Shown here: one piece after another, positions 25,517 through 35,239 of the stretch
How the letters are laid out: every line of letters starts with the position of its first letter
How positions within the stretch are numbered: the first letter of the stretch is position 1
Source of the DNA: Flavobacteriaceae bacterium bin25
GTDB lineage: Bacteria; Bacteroidota; Bacteroidia; Flavobacteriales; Flavobacteriaceae
Length of the DNA: 35,458 bases
Direction: 5' to 3'
Assembly: GCA_002238525.1 (NCBI GenBank)
Contig: MPMN01000032.1
Location: 1-35,458 of the forward strand
The notes under the pieces: model-generated
What the model was told of the DNA's origin: nothing
What the model saw: the letters and a program-made list of their open reading frames with translations, nothing else
Database searches by the model: none
Made by a program: the position numbers and the translations under genes

Positions 25517-27165
25517 TTAAAAGATTAAAATTTAGAACATGGATAGTGATTCTTCTTTCCACTTATTGGATTTATCATTGGAATTTAATTGACTATCAGT
25601 TGGATTTGACATCTGATAAAAGATATAGTCTTTCTTCAAAAACAAAAGAATTTATTGATAGTATTGATCAGTCAATATCTATTGATGTCCTTTTAACTGG
25701 AAACCTACCTCCTTCATTTTTGAGGCTAAAAAGCGAATTGAATGAATTATTGAAATCCGTTGAAAGACTAAATCCCTTGATTTCATTCTCTATCCTTGAT
25801 AGACGATGGCTAGAAAAAAATGAAGCAGTCATTTCAGTATTAGATAATATGGGGGTTCAACCCCATTATGTTTTTGAAAACAAAAGAAATATTACGAATC
25901 AAATTACTCTCTATCCGTGGATACTGGTTCATGGCGAGGAAAAATCTATTCCTATTTCTTTATTGCCGGAAACGTCCTACGAAACACAAGAGGAAGATAT
26001 ACTAAAAGCCATTGAGCAACTAGAATTACACCTGGTTGAAGGTATTTATCAGGCTTGGAACAAGAAAAATAAGAATATCGCTGTTTTAAGCTCTCACAAA
26101 ACAAGTGAACAACTATACATCACTGATTTTTTATTAAGCTTAAAGGGTTTTTACAATATCGCTTCTTTTGATTTTAAGGCTGAGCAAATTTCTAATGAAC
26201 AAACTTTAGAAAATTTAGACCGATTTGACATACTAGTGGTCTCAAATCCAATAAAATCATTTTCAATTGAAGAAAAATTTATACTAGATCAATTCACCTG
26301 TAATGGCGGAAAGATCCTCTGGTTAATAAACCCATTAATAGCGAACCCTCAAGATCTATATGCCAATGAACAAGGTTTTATACCGGAAATAAATTCTCTT
26401 GGTCTGGAAGATTTGTTTTTCAAGAATCAATTTAGATTTCAAAATCAGTTTGTGGGTGATTTATACTCTGGACCAGTTGTATTGGCTACTGGTAGTAATC
26501 AAAGTCCCCAATATGCTCCTTTTTTATATCCTTATTTTCCAATTATCAAGCCTGTAGAAAATCATCCAATTACAAATGATATAAATAGTGTTTTGATGCG
26601 TTTGGTAAGTCCTATAGACACTTTGGAGGGTAAATTGGATAAAACTATTTTGCTGCAATCTTCATCCTATTCCAAACTTTCAGGATTTCCGGTTAATTTA
26701 AATCTTAAGATGGCTAGCATCCCTATTAACCCTGAATCATTTATAGATCAAAACTTTGTAACTGGAGTGCTATTGGAAGGTCGGTTTGAATCTCTATTTA
26801 AGAATCGGGTTCATCCGTTTAAACCAAACAAATATTCAGAAAGTGGAGAAGGAAAATGGGTGGTATTATCAGATGGCAACTTTGCTGAAAACCAAACTGA
26901 TAGAAATGAGCCTTTACCATTAGGATTTGATAAATGGACTAACATCAATTATGAAAACAAACAATTTTTAACCAACATTGTACACTATCTTGCTGATGTA
27001 GATGAAATTCTATCTTTAAATAGGAAGCAGATTCGACTTTCTCAGATAAATCAAGCCACAATCAGCGGTGATAATATAGGCTTAAAATCATTTATGCTTA
27101 TTCTTCCATTTGTTTTTATCGGAATATTTTGGTTATGTTTAAATTATATGACGGGCGTTAAATAA
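25513..27165 (+). CDS. gldG: gliding motility-associated protein GldG
   Basis: A 550-residue protein with one N-terminal membrane helix (about 8-24) and one at the C-terminus (about 525-545). The large domain between them should lie outside the cytoplasm and belongs to the ABC_transp_aux family (PF09822). The segment DLTSDKRYSLSSKTKEFIDSI after the first helix and the SFQLVSNP-like ILVVSNPIKSFSIEEKFILDQF region are characteristic. In gliding bacteria it works with GldA and GldF. It overlaps gldF by 4 bases. The next gene, dnaN, follows after 224 bases and has its own promoter. Confidence 0.92.
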   Translation: MIKRLKFRTWIVILLSTYWIYHWNLIDYQLDLTSDKRYSLSSKTKEFIDSIDQSISIDVLLTGNLPPSFLRLKSELNELLKSVERLNPLISFSILDRRWLEKNEAVISVLDNMGVQPHYVFENKRNITNQITLYPWILVHGEEKSIPISLLPETSYETQEEDILKAIEQLELHLVEGIYQAWNKKNKNIAVLSSHKTSEQLYITDFLLSLKGFYNIASFDFKAEQISNEQTLENLDRFDILVVSNPIKSFSIEEKFILDQFTCNGGKILWLINPLIANPQDLYANEQGFIPEINSLGLEDLFFKNQFRFQNQFVGDLYSGPVVLATGSNQSPQYAPFLYPYFPIIKPVENHPITNDINSVLMRLVSPIDTLEGKLDKTILLQSSSYSKLSGFPVNLNLKMASIPINPESFIDQNFVTGVLLEGRFESLFKNRVHPFKPNKYSESGEGKWVVLSDGNFAENQTDRNEPLPLGFDKWTNINYENKQFLTNIVHYLADVDEILSLNRKQIRLSQINQATISGDNIGLKSFMLILPFVFIGIFWLCLNYMTGVK

Positions 27166-27347
27166 ATTCTTAAATATTATACGTAAAACATGACAACGCA
27201 ACCAATTAAAGGGAGGAAGTATCACCTAAACAATATAAAGAACAATTGCAATTTCCTTTATGATTTAATACTCCGATTATGTTTTATGTGGATTTTTAGA
27301 AATAAAGACAATTACTATATATTGTCCGAAAATTTTGAAAAGAGTAA

Positions 27348-27374
27348 TTGTTAATCTGATTAGAATTATATTTG
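27348..27374 (+). promoter_or_regulatory. dnaN promoter
   Basis: TTG at 27348-27350, a 16-base spacer, and TATATTTG (perfect TAnnTTTG) at 27367-27374, with the dnaN ATG 15 bases further on. Same spacing as in the SRP RNA promoter of this window. Confidence 0.6.
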
Positions 27375-27389
27375 AAAAATTACCGAAGA

Positions 27390-28523
27390 ATGAAATTTAT
27401 TGTAAATAGCAAAGATTTATTAGACAAAATGAACGTATTAGTTGGTGTTGTCAATACAACAAATACCATGCCTATTTTAGATAACGTTCTCTTTGAATTG
27501 AATCAAGATACTCTGAATCTAACTACATCGGACTTAGACACTACCATATCGACAAAAATTGAAGTTGAGTCTGAAAATGAAGATGCGTTTTGCCTGCCCG
27601 CAAGGATGCTTTTGGATGTTTTAAAAACATTTAGCCCGCAGCCACTAACTTTTTCAAAAACGGAAAAAACTAAAGATGAGAAAGAAATAATGACCTTTGT
27701 TTCACGCAAGGGACGTTACCAGTTATCTTGTCTTAATGCTAATGAATTTCCCACTCCTATTCATTTTCCATCACCTGATGAAATAGTTCTACCCTCCGAT
27801 AATTTATCTCTTGGATTAAAGAACACATTGTTTTCCGTTGGTCCTGAAGAAGTCCGAAAAGTGCTTTCCGGAGTTTATTTCAATTTCGACCAAAAGAGTG
27901 CAGATTTAGTTTCTACAGATGGGCATAAAATGTCACTTTTCTCATTACCTTCAATCAAAAGAGAGGAGCCTGTCGGTTTCATAGTCCCTAAAAAACCCCT
28001 TACATTGTTACAAAATATGCTGTCATCATACAAAGGAGATGTAATTATTGAACACAATAAATCCAATGCTCGATTTAAATTTGATTCATCAGTAGTTATA
28101 TGTAGATTAGTTGATGGTAGATATCCGAATTATAAAAATGTTTTTCCACAACACGAGGATCTTCCAAATATTTTAACTCTTGATCGAACCCAATTCATTA
28201 ATATTCTCCAACGGATAACCTATTTCACTAGTGAAAGTACCTCAGAAGCAAGTATCAAATTAAAAGGCAATTCACTTACCATTGATTCACGAGATGTTGA
28301 ATATGGGAAAAGCGGAGAGGAAACAATAAATTGTCAATACAAAGGTGAGGATATGGAATTGGGATATAACATAAGGCATCTTCTAGAAATGATGAAAACT
28401 TTAGAAACCGAAGATGTTACACTTAGAATTAGTCGCCCAAATTCTATTAGTCTTCTATCTCCCATTTTTGAAGAAAAAGAACAAGATTTTCGAGTTGAAA
28501 TGTTGATTATGCCAATCAGATAG
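27390..28523 (+). CDS. dnaN: DNA polymerase III beta subunit (sliding clamp)
   Basis: A 377-residue sliding clamp that rings DNA and tethers polymerase III. The MKFIVNSKDLLDKMNVLVGVVNTTNTMPILDN N-terminal region, the VSTDGHKMSL segment in domain II, DGRYPNYKNVFP, and the C-terminal LIMPIR (for MPMR) are all typical. Length is normal. I used ATG 27390; a TTG six codons upstream has no support. It is not next to dnaA here, in contrast to many other phyla. Confidence 0.97.
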   Translation: MKFIVNSKDLLDKMNVLVGVVNTTNTMPILDNVLFELNQDTLNLTTSDLDTTISTKIEVESENEDAFCLPARMLLDVLKTFSPQPLTFSKTEKTKDEKEIMTFVSRKGRYQLSCLNANEFPTPIHFPSPDEIVLPSDNLSLGLKNTLFSVGPEEVRKVLSGVYFNFDQKSADLVSTDGHKMSLFSLPSIKREEPVGFIVPKKPLTLLQNMLSSYKGDVIIEHNKSNARFKFDSSVVICRLVDGRYPNYKNVFPQHEDLPNILTLDRTQFINILQRITYFTSESTSEASIKLKGNSLTIDSRDVEYGKSGEETINCQYKGEDMELGYNIRHLLEMMKTLETEDVTLRISRPNSISLLSPIFEEKEQDFRVEMLIMPIR

Positions 28524-28769
28524 ACTTTGTCAATCTTCTTCAATCAGTTAAGCATTTCACCATTTATTATTAGCAACGGAAGTTTTGGCAGGTGGGCTTG
28601 TTCTTTTTTGCAGAACTGAAGCACAGAGTGATATTCTCTCAATTTATAAATAATTAATCAGAGAACAATTTTGCTAATTGAATCTTTATCATGAGATTCA
28701 AAATAAATCTATAAGTTGTTTAGATAGCAAAGTGTAAATCAAGAAGATACTTAAGGAGTTCCAATTATT

Positions 28770-28777
28770 TACTTTTG
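28770..28777 (+). promoter_or_regulatory. possible -7 element of the purK operon
   Basis: TACTTTTG followed by GGGACTG matches TAnnTTTG and lies 23 bases before the purK ATG. It is identical to the octamer before glyA. No TTG is placed well upstream, so the promoter is only partly supported. Confidence 0.4.
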
Positions 28778-28800
28778 GGGACTGAATAGGCAGTAAATAA

Positions 28801-29949
28801 ATGTTGGTACAATTTCCAAAAATAGGTATCCTCGGCGGAGGGCAATTAGGAAAAATGCTAATAGATCAAGCAAATAAATGGTCAGTACCTCTATCAGTCA
28901 TGGATTTTGATTCCAATGCTGTATGTAAAAATCACTGCACAGATTTTAAAGTTGGAGATTTGATGGATTATAAAACTGTCATAGACTTTGGTTCTAAATT
29001 AAGCATCGTAACTATTGAAATTGAAAAAGTAAATGTAGATGCACTAAAATTTTTAGAAAAAAATAAAGTCAAAGTCTATCCACAATCTAAAGTTTTAGAA
29101 ATCGTTCAAAATAAGGTCAAACAAAAAGAATTTTATAAGAATAATGGCATCGCCACTTCTGACTTTCAGTCATTCAAAACTAAATCAGACCTCATTCGGT
29201 CAATTATTCAAAATGAAACTAAACTACCATTTATATGGAAGGCAAGTCGTTTTGGATATGATGGGTATGGAGTAAAAAAAATCAATAAAATTTCCGAATT
29301 AGAGCCTTTGGACAATGGTGAATGTCTTGCTGAAGAATACATTGATATTGTAAAGGAGCTTTCTGTGATAATTTGCCGCAATCATTCTGGTGAAACGAGT
29401 TGTTTTCCTGTAGTTGAGATGATTTTCAATCCAAAGTCTAACCAAGTAGAATATATTCTTTGTCCACCAAGAATTTCTGAAAAGATCAAATCCGAAGCAA
29501 CTGACTTGGCTAAAAAAGTTTCAGAGAGTTTTCAGCATATAGGTTTGCTTGCTGTTGAATTGTTTCTTGATAGAAAACAACGATTATTAGTCAACGAAGT
29601 TGCTCCAAGACCTCACAATAGTGGGCACTGGTCAATTGAGGGTGCATACAGTTCTCAATATCAGCAGCTTCTGAGAGCACTTTTAAACCTACCTTTAGGG
29701 AAACCTGACATTATAAGCCCATCGGTAATGGTTAATTTAGTTGGAAGTAAAAAAAAATCTGGACCAGTCATTTACAAAAACTTGGAAAAAATTTTTCAAA
29801 TCAATGGTGCTTTTCTCCATCTGTACGGTAAACCCATATCACGACCTAACAGAAAAATGGGACATATTACCCTGTTAGATAAAGATTTAGAGAATGCCTA
29901 CCAAAACGCACAATATCTTAAACAAACCATAGAAATCAGTTCAAAATAA
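28801..29949 (+). CDS. purK: N5-carboxyaminoimidazole ribonucleotide synthase
   Basis: A 382-residue ATP-grasp enzyme that carboxylates AIR with bicarbonate and ATP. The N-terminal preATP-grasp fold has IGILGGGQLGKML. The ATP-grasp core has PFIWKASRFGYDGYGVKKI and LAEEYIDIVKELSVI, and the active-site segment NEVAPRPHNSGHWSIEGAYSSQYQQLLRA is nearly invariant in PurK. Later GHITLLDKD closes the family pattern. The gene is one base away from purE (TAA at 29947-29949, ATG at 29951), so the pair is translationally coupled and forms the two-step AIR-to-CAIR route. Confidence 0.96.
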   Translation: MLVQFPKIGILGGGQLGKMLIDQANKWSVPLSVMDFDSNAVCKNHCTDFKVGDLMDYKTVIDFGSKLSIVTIEIEKVNVDALKFLEKNKVKVYPQSKVLEIVQNKVKQKEFYKNNGIATSDFQSFKTKSDLIRSIIQNETKLPFIWKASRFGYDGYGVKKINKISELEPLDNGECLAEEYIDIVKELSVIICRNHSGETSCFPVVEMIFNPKSNQVEYILCPPRISEKIKSEATDLAKKVSESFQHIGLLAVELFLDRKQRLLVNEVAPRPHNSGHWSIEGAYSSQYQQLLRALLNLPLGKPDIISPSVMVNLVGSKKKSGPVIYKNLEKIFQINGAFLHLYGKPISRPNRKMGHITLLDKDLENAYQNAQYLKQTIEISSK

Positions 29950-29950
29950 A

Positions 29951-30433
29951 ATGGCACAAATTGGAATCATCATGGGAAGTATTTCTGATCTTCCTGTAAT
30001 GCAAAAAGCAATCGATATCATAAAGGAATTTGGTATCCCCTACAAAGTCAACATTATATCAGCACATCGCACTCCCGACAGAATGTCCCAGTACGCAGAA
30101 TTGGCTGTGGCGAGAGGATTACAGGTAATAATAGCTGGGGCAGGAGGTGCGGCACATCTTCCGGGTATGGTAGCATCCTATACTACACTTCCAGTGATTG
30201 GGGTTCCCATTAAATCAAGAAATTCAATTGACGGCTGGGACTCAATTTTGTCTATTCTTCAGATGCCTTCTGGAGTGCCTGTAGCAACTGTAGCCCTAAA
30301 TGGAGCTGAAAATGCAGGTTTACTTGCTATCCAGATTATAGGAGCTCATGATATCAAGGTGGCGGCTAAACTTGCTGATTACAAAAAAAAACTCAGTGAT
30401 AAAATCATTAAAACCGATCAGAACCTCAAATGA
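29951..30433 (+). CDS. purE: N5-carboxyaminoimidazole ribonucleotide mutase
   Basis: A 160-residue class I PurE that moves the carboxyl group of N5-CAIR to give CAIR. It shows IGIIMGSISDLPVMQKA, VNIISAHRTPDRM with the catalytic His, IIAGAGGAAHLPGMVA, and PVIGVPIKSRN...GWDSILSILQMPSGVPVATVAL. Complete and typical in length. It directly follows purK, its functional partner, and its last four bases overlap the start of the M3 peptidase gene. Confidence 0.97.
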   Translation: MAQIGIIMGSISDLPVMQKAIDIIKEFGIPYKVNIISAHRTPDRMSQYAELAVARGLQVIIAGAGGAAHLPGMVASYTTLPVIGVPIKSRNSIDGWDSILSILQMPSGVPVATVALNGAENAGLLAIQIIGAHDIKVAAKLADYKKKLSDKIIKTDQNLK

Positions 30434-32466
30434 GTAAAAACCCTTTTCTTCAGAAATTCTCTACACCCAAAGAATCAATTCCATTTTCAAGAATTGAAGT
30501 AGAGCACTATTTACCTGCCATTGAGTATTTCATAAAAAGAGGTGAAAACACCATAAGTGTAATCATAGAATCCCAAGAGGAACCTACTTTCGACAACACC
30601 ATTTTACCTTTTGAAAATTTGGTGCCTCAGCTTAATTATGTCGTGTCTTGTATGATGAATTTAAACCATGCAAACACTTCGGAAAAACTCCATCAAACTG
30701 TAATTAAAACTTCTCCACTTCTGACCAATTTCAAAAACAATTTACTTTTTAATGAGAGGCTCTTCAAAAGAGTAAAATCAGTATATGAACAACGAGAAGA
30801 GTTGAGTTTGGATTCTACACAAAAAAGGCTATTGGAAAACCAATATAAGGCATTTGTACGCAATGGAGTTCAGCTTAGTAATTCAAAACAAAAGATATTA
30901 AGGGAATTGGATTTAAAACTAGCACAGTTAAGTGTCCAATTTGGGAAAAATGTATTAACCGACACGCAGAATTACCAATACTTAGTTACAAACAAGGATT
31001 TACTTGATGGGGTTCCAGAGCAAATTCTTGAGATGACTTCATTTGAAGCTCGTGAGAAAGGGAAAGAAGGTTGGCTTTTGACTTTGGACTACCCTATTTA
31101 TATCCCTATTCAGAAGTATTGTCATAATAGAGACATAAGAAAAGAATTGGCTATTTCATTTGGTCAAGTTGGTTTTCAAAATAATGACTACAATAACTCA
31201 GACCTGGTTATCCAAATCGTAAAATTGAGAAAACAGCGCGCATCAATATTAGGATATCCATCGTTCAATGAATATATCTTAGAAGAGCGGATGGCTAACT
31301 CTGAAAAAAAAGTAAATCAATTTTTAAAGGAACTATATGATAAAGTATATCTTCAAGCCAAAAAAGAATGGAATCAGCTTACAGAATTTGCTAAAAGTGA
31401 ACTTGGAATTAAAAAAATCGAAAAATGGGATGTAGCATATTCATCTGAAGCCCTAAAAAAGACTCTTTTTAATGTAGATGATGAAGCCTTGAAAGTTTAT
31501 TTCCCTCTTCAAAAGGTGATCGCTGGACTTTTCAAAATCGCCCAAAAGTTGTATGGTCTTAAATTCAATCAATACAAAAGCATTTATCAGGTTTATCATA
31601 ATGATGTTCAGGTTTATGAAGTTTTTGATCATAATGATAGATTTCTGGCTTTGATGTATCTGGATTTACATCCGAGGGAGGGGAAACGTTCAGGCGCGTG
31701 GATGACCAATTTCAAAGAACAGAGGGGAGATAGTAGACCACACATCTCATTGGTCTGTAATTTCCCAAGACCAACCTCTAGTAGTCCTTCTCTTTTGAGT
31801 TTTCAAGATGTACGAACACTTTTCCATGAATTTGGACATGGACTTCACAGTATTTTATCTGAAGTAAAATATGGAAGTTTATCTGGAACAAGTGTACTTT
31901 GGGATTTTGTTGAGCTACCTTCTCAGATAATGGAAAATTGGTGCTATCAATCGGAGGCATTGAAACTCTTTGCTAGGCATTATAAATCTGGTGAACCGAT
32001 CAGTGACGAGTTGATTTCTAAAATCAAAAAATCACACAATTTTCAATCTGGATTACAGACCCTTCGTCAAATAGGTCTAGGATTACTGGATTTGTCATAC
32101 CATCAATCAGATTCTGACAAGATAACTGATATAAAATCCCATGAACTTGACGTATTGAGTAAAACTGTATTTACCGATGATGAGCCTTCTAATTGTTTAT
32201 CTACTTCTTATGCTCACATTTTCCAGGGAGGTTATGCATCTGGATACTACGGATACAAATGGGCTGAAGTTCTTGATGCTGATGCTTTTGAACTGTTCTT
32301 AGACAAGGGTATTTTCAATCATCAAGTAGCAGAGAATTTTAGAAGACATATCCTGTCTCAAGGCAACTCAGATCATCCGATGGAATTATACAAAAAATTT
32401 CGGGGACATGAGCCAAAAATATCTCCTTTGATAAGGAGGATGGGATTTAAAAGCGATTCAGCTTAA
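30430..32466 (+). CDS. M3 family zinc metallopeptidase (oligopeptidase A / dipeptidyl carboxypeptidase type)
   Basis: A 678-residue thimet-type oligopeptidase that degrades short peptides, probably in the cytoplasm since no signal peptide is seen. The zinc site is FHEFGHGLHSIL (H466 and H470 with the catalytic Glu between), and the third ligand region is WDFVELPSQIMENW, as in PrlC/Dcp enzymes. The upstream substrate segment GKRSGAWM...QRGDSRPHISLVCNFPRP is also typical, as is GGYASGYYGYKWAEVLDADAF downstream. Length is close to PrlC and Dcp, and I cannot choose between the two names. The start overlaps purE by 4 bases (ATGA), an unusual but clear operon link to purine genes. Confidence 0.95.
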   Translation: MSKNPFLQKFSTPKESIPFSRIEVEHYLPAIEYFIKRGENTISVIIESQEEPTFDNTILPFENLVPQLNYVVSCMMNLNHANTSEKLHQTVIKTSPLLTNFKNNLLFNERLFKRVKSVYEQREELSLDSTQKRLLENQYKAFVRNGVQLSNSKQKILRELDLKLAQLSVQFGKNVLTDTQNYQYLVTNKDLLDGVPEQILEMTSFEAREKGKEGWLLTLDYPIYIPIQKYCHNRDIRKELAISFGQVGFQNNDYNNSDLVIQIVKLRKQRASILGYPSFNEYILEERMANSEKKVNQFLKELYDKVYLQAKKEWNQLTEFAKSELGIKKIEKWDVAYSSEALKKTLFNVDDEALKVYFPLQKVIAGLFKIAQKLYGLKFNQYKSIYQVYHNDVQVYEVFDHNDRFLALMYLDLHPREGKRSGAWMTNFKEQRGDSRPHISLVCNFPRPTSSSPSLLSFQDVRTLFHEFGHGLHSILSEVKYGSLSGTSVLWDFVELPSQIMENWCYQSEALKLFARHYKSGEPISDELISKIKKSHNFQSGLQTLRQIGLGLLDLSYHQSDSDKITDIKSHELDVLSKTVFTDDEPSNCLSTSYAHIFQGGYASGYYGYKWAEVLDADAFELFLDKGIFNHQVAENFRRHILSQGNSDHPMELYKKFRGHEPKISPLIRRMGFKSDSA

Positions 32467-33115
32467 CTTTTTTGACAAATAATGAAGTCAAAATTTGTTC
32501 AAAAGATTGATTTTATCAGAATAACTACAAAGAAAAACAAGAAAAAAGCCCCCAGATCCCCTATTCTAGGAGCTTAACCGAAAAACAATTAACATGAAAT
32601 AACTTTAAAACATCTCGGCATGTGCGAATGTAGAAATATTTTACTATTTACCAAAGTTTTTACAAAATATTAACTGAATTTTAACATAAAGTTTATTAAG
32701 ACTTTTACAAGACATTTTTTAGAAATTTATTTTCCCGTTTTATCTATTGAATCGTTAGCAAAAGTGATCTAAATATTCCATTGAAACTTTGCAACTACCT
32801 ATTTGAGAAAAATATAGAACTCCAATTTTAGTCTTCTTAAGTAGTTTCATCTTTACACCTAAGCAAGATACAATAGTAAATCATTGTTGCGGGAGTGTAC
32901 TGAAAACTGTGTAAATAGAAATCAGGTGAGAAACTTAGCCCACCTAATTATTGTTTATACAGATTTTGGAGCACAACTTATTTATCATTTCAAATCCATG
33001 ATAATTCTTAAAACTAAAAATTCATAAACAAATATTTAGCATACTGTAAATTAGAATGAAGCTGACTATCTATTCAATTTTTATTTAAGTTTAGGAATCA
33101 AAAAATTCTTCACCC
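32467..33115. other. intergenic region after the M3 peptidase gene
   Basis: About 650 AT-rich bases with no credible gene. It holds the hairpin at 32546-32575 and a weaker AT-rich stem right after the peptidase stop (about 32468-32505). No -7 element with proper spacing was found near the 33116 start. Confidence 0.45.
32546..32575. terminator. imperfect terminator-like hairpin
   Basis: AAGCCCCCAGA (32546-32556) can pair with TCTAGGAGCTT (32565-32575), 9 of 11 pairs with two C-A mismatches and an 8-base loop. On the minus strand it is followed by a T-run (plus-strand A's 32542-32547), but no leftward gene needs it. It probably serves the rightward purK-purE-peptidase unit, 80 bases after its stop, or is a decayed bidirectional terminator. 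Confidence 0.4.
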
Positions 33116-34810
33116 ATGAAAACAAGCATTCTATTTACTTTGACAATAATTTCTCTCTATTCATGTCAAAAACAAATCCCTGATGTAAAATTTGTTTATG
33201 TAGATCCATTAGAAAAAATACTCCCAGAAACCAGCTACTTTTCCGACGCAACGGCTCACGCCGATGTAGCTCGAGGAGAACACGCTAGTTTTCAGTTCGT
33301 TGTCAGATCTAATGCCAGTATCCAAAACCTGAAAGTCACTGTAACGGCACCAGAAAAAGAAGGACAACAACTATCAGAAATCAAAAAAGGTTTTGTTGGT
33401 TTTGTAAAAGTAGGGCGCACCAATCCCGACCCATCAAATGACATCATCAAATCACCCTTAGGTTATTTCCCTGATCCTATTCTTTACAAAGAAAGTACAG
33501 AAGTGTATTTTGGGAATTCCCAACCTCTTTGGGTGAACATAAAAATACCTAAAGACAGTCCAATAGGTATATATACAGGGGAAGTAAGTATTTCGGGAAA
33601 AGTCAACGGCACTAAATTTTCCCAGGTAAAACCCATTTCAATAGAAGTATTCAAACCCGTAATAGACAAGACATCACTTTGGGTTACTAACTGGTTTTTT
33701 CTGGACAGACTCAGCTATCTTAATGATAATCAACCCGTAGAAAAATATAGTGATAACTATTGGAAACTTGCCCGTGTCATGGCAAAAACACTAGCGGAAT
33801 ATCGACAAAATATGGCGATGGTTTCCCCTTTTGAACATACTGAATTTACAGAGGAAAACGGTACATGGAGATTCGACTTTAGTAATTTCAATAAACTAGT
33901 TAATCTTTTTGTAGAAGAAGGTGTTATTGGCAGGCTAGAAGGTGGACACTTTGGCAATCGAATTGACGGTAGCTGGACGGGGAATTTTGGCTTGAAAGTA
34001 CCAATTGTGGAAAAAGATACCACCTATATAAAAACCAAAGATCTTTCTGACCCGCAAACCCGTAATTTCTATGACCAATTTTTACCTGCCCTTATGGAAA
34101 ATATTAAGACTAATGGTTGGGCAAATCTGTACGTACAGCACATAGCCGATGAACCAATTGATCAAAATGTAGATTCGTATATAGAAATTTCTAATTACAT
34201 AAAAAGTACTCTGCCAAGCATTAAAATCATTGAAGCTTGCCATACCTCTAAACTGGAAGGTAAAATAGATATTTGGGTGCCACAGATGAATTTCCTTAAT
34301 GAAGACCTCGCTTTCTATAAAGAACGTCAAGCTCAAGGTGATGAAGCTTGGTACTACACTTGTCTAGCACCCAAAGGGGAATACGCCAACCGTTTTATTG
34401 AACAGCCGCTCATAAAAACACGTTTGCTACACTGGGTCAACTACAAATATGGAATTCCAGGATACCTACACTGGGGGTTTAACTATTGGGGATCCAAAGG
34501 TGGTATAACCGTTTTGGATGACCCTTATAGCGATGCATCAGGTCTTATAGGATCCTCAGGAAACGTTTTACCTGGAGGTGATTGCTGGATAAGTTATCCC
34601 GCAAAAGGGGAAATATACCCCTCTATTCGTTTGGAGGCTATGCGTGATGGTATAGTAGATTATGAACTACTGAAAATGTATGCCGAAAAATATCCCAAAG
34701 AAGCCGAAGAAATAGCAAGGGTTACCGTTTACAACTTCGAACATTACGATACCAACATCGGTGAATTCAGAAAAAAGAGACGAAAAATTCTGGAAGATTT
34801 GAGTAAATAA
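33116..34810 (+). CDS. DUF4091 / GH123-like putative glycoside hydrolase lipoprotein
   Basis: A 564-residue lipoprotein with signal peptide and lipobox (LYSCQ, Cys 17). The first 180 residues form a beta-sandwich region rich in FQFVV and NIKIPKDSPIGIYTGEVSI-type strands. The remainder is a DUF4091/GH123-like TIM barrel. The adjacent acidic pair D345-E346 in HIADEP matches the place where GH123 enzymes have their catalytic Asp-Glu, and the C-terminal GYLHWGFNYWG and RLEAMRDGIVDYELL are family hallmarks. It is probably surface or periplasmic and acts on a glycan, possibly with N-acetylgalactosamine, but substrate is inferred from the family only. No SusC/SusD pair or other glycan genes are nearby. 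A hairpin terminator follows. Confidence 0.83.
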   Translation: MKTSILFTLTIISLYSCQKQIPDVKFVYVDPLEKILPETSYFSDATAHADVARGEHASFQFVVRSNASIQNLKVTVTAPEKEGQQLSEIKKGFVGFVKVGRTNPDPSNDIIKSPLGYFPDPILYKESTEVYFGNSQPLWVNIKIPKDSPIGIYTGEVSISGKVNGTKFSQVKPISIEVFKPVIDKTSLWVTNWFFLDRLSYLNDNQPVEKYSDNYWKLARVMAKTLAEYRQNMAMVSPFEHTEFTEENGTWRFDFSNFNKLVNLFVEEGVIGRLEGGHFGNRIDGSWTGNFGLKVPIVEKDTTYIKTKDLSDPQTRNFYDQFLPALMENIKTNGWANLYVQHIADEPIDQNVDSYIEISNYIKSTLPSIKIIEACHTSKLEGKIDIWVPQMNFLNEDLAFYKERQAQGDEAWYYTCLAPKGEYANRFIEQPLIKTRLLHWVNYKYGIPGYLHWGFNYWGSKGGITVLDDPYSDASGLIGSSGNVLPGGDCWISYPAKGEIYPSIRLEAMRDGIVDYELLKMYAEKYPKEAEEIARVTVYNFEHYDTNIGEFRKKRRKILEDLSK

Positions 34811-34815
34811 CGGAG

Positions 34816-34839
34816 TTGAAACCTCTCGGGTTTCAATTT
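34816..34839 (+). terminator. probable terminator after the DUF4091 gene
   Basis: TTGAAACC (34816-34823) pairs perfectly with GGTTTCAA (34829-34836) across a 5-base loop, starting 6 bases after the stop codon, followed by a short T-run (TTTG). The T-run is short, so efficiency may be modest. Confidence 0.6.
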
Positions 34840-35017
34840 GCCCCCTTTAATCCTGACTTTTACTCTTGTTTGACCATTTTTGATCACTTAAATTTCTGCA
34901 CATCACTTATCTATAAGATATATTTAGAATGATTTTTGTGATAAAATTCCATGTGACTTTTCTGTTGTTATTTATTTATCTGAATATAATAGTTGCATGA
35001 ATTTTTATTACTCCTTG

Positions 35018-35239
35018 TCATACTGCGTCGGAGTTATACCCAATAGAAAATACAGACCAACCACTCTCCTCCGAAAATCTCGGAGAGATGGAAAGAAAAT
35101 CAAAAGAAAAACCACAGCCGATTAGTTCCATTTTCTTCCCTCTGTTGTAGAAGGCATTAAAGTAGCGATCAAAGGTGGAGTAATCTATAATGGTATTTCC
35201 AAGGTCTTTCCCATCAAAAGTTCTATACTTCATGGACAT
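35018..35239 (-). CDS. small hypothetical protein, possibly a truncated fragment
   Basis: A reading frame of up to 73 residues (71 from the ATG at 35233) with protein-like composition: KYRTFDGKDLGNTIIDY, STFDRYFNAFYNRGKKME and GCGFSFDFLSISPRF. I do not recognise the family. There is no signal peptide. The open frame extends past this ATG to about 35303, into DNA that also looks like a piece of transposase on the other strand. It may thus be the 3' remainder of a gene cut by the IS1634-type insertion. Convergent with the DUF4091 gene. Confidence 0.35.
   Translation of the reverse strand: MSMKYRTFDGKDLGNTIIDYSTFDRYFNAFYNRGKKMELIGCGFSFDFLSISPRFSEESGWSVFSIGYNSDAV

Noticed and set aside
33484-34336. 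Minus-strand ORFs inside the DUF4091 gene
   Set aside because: They are reverse-frame shadows of a well-supported coding region.
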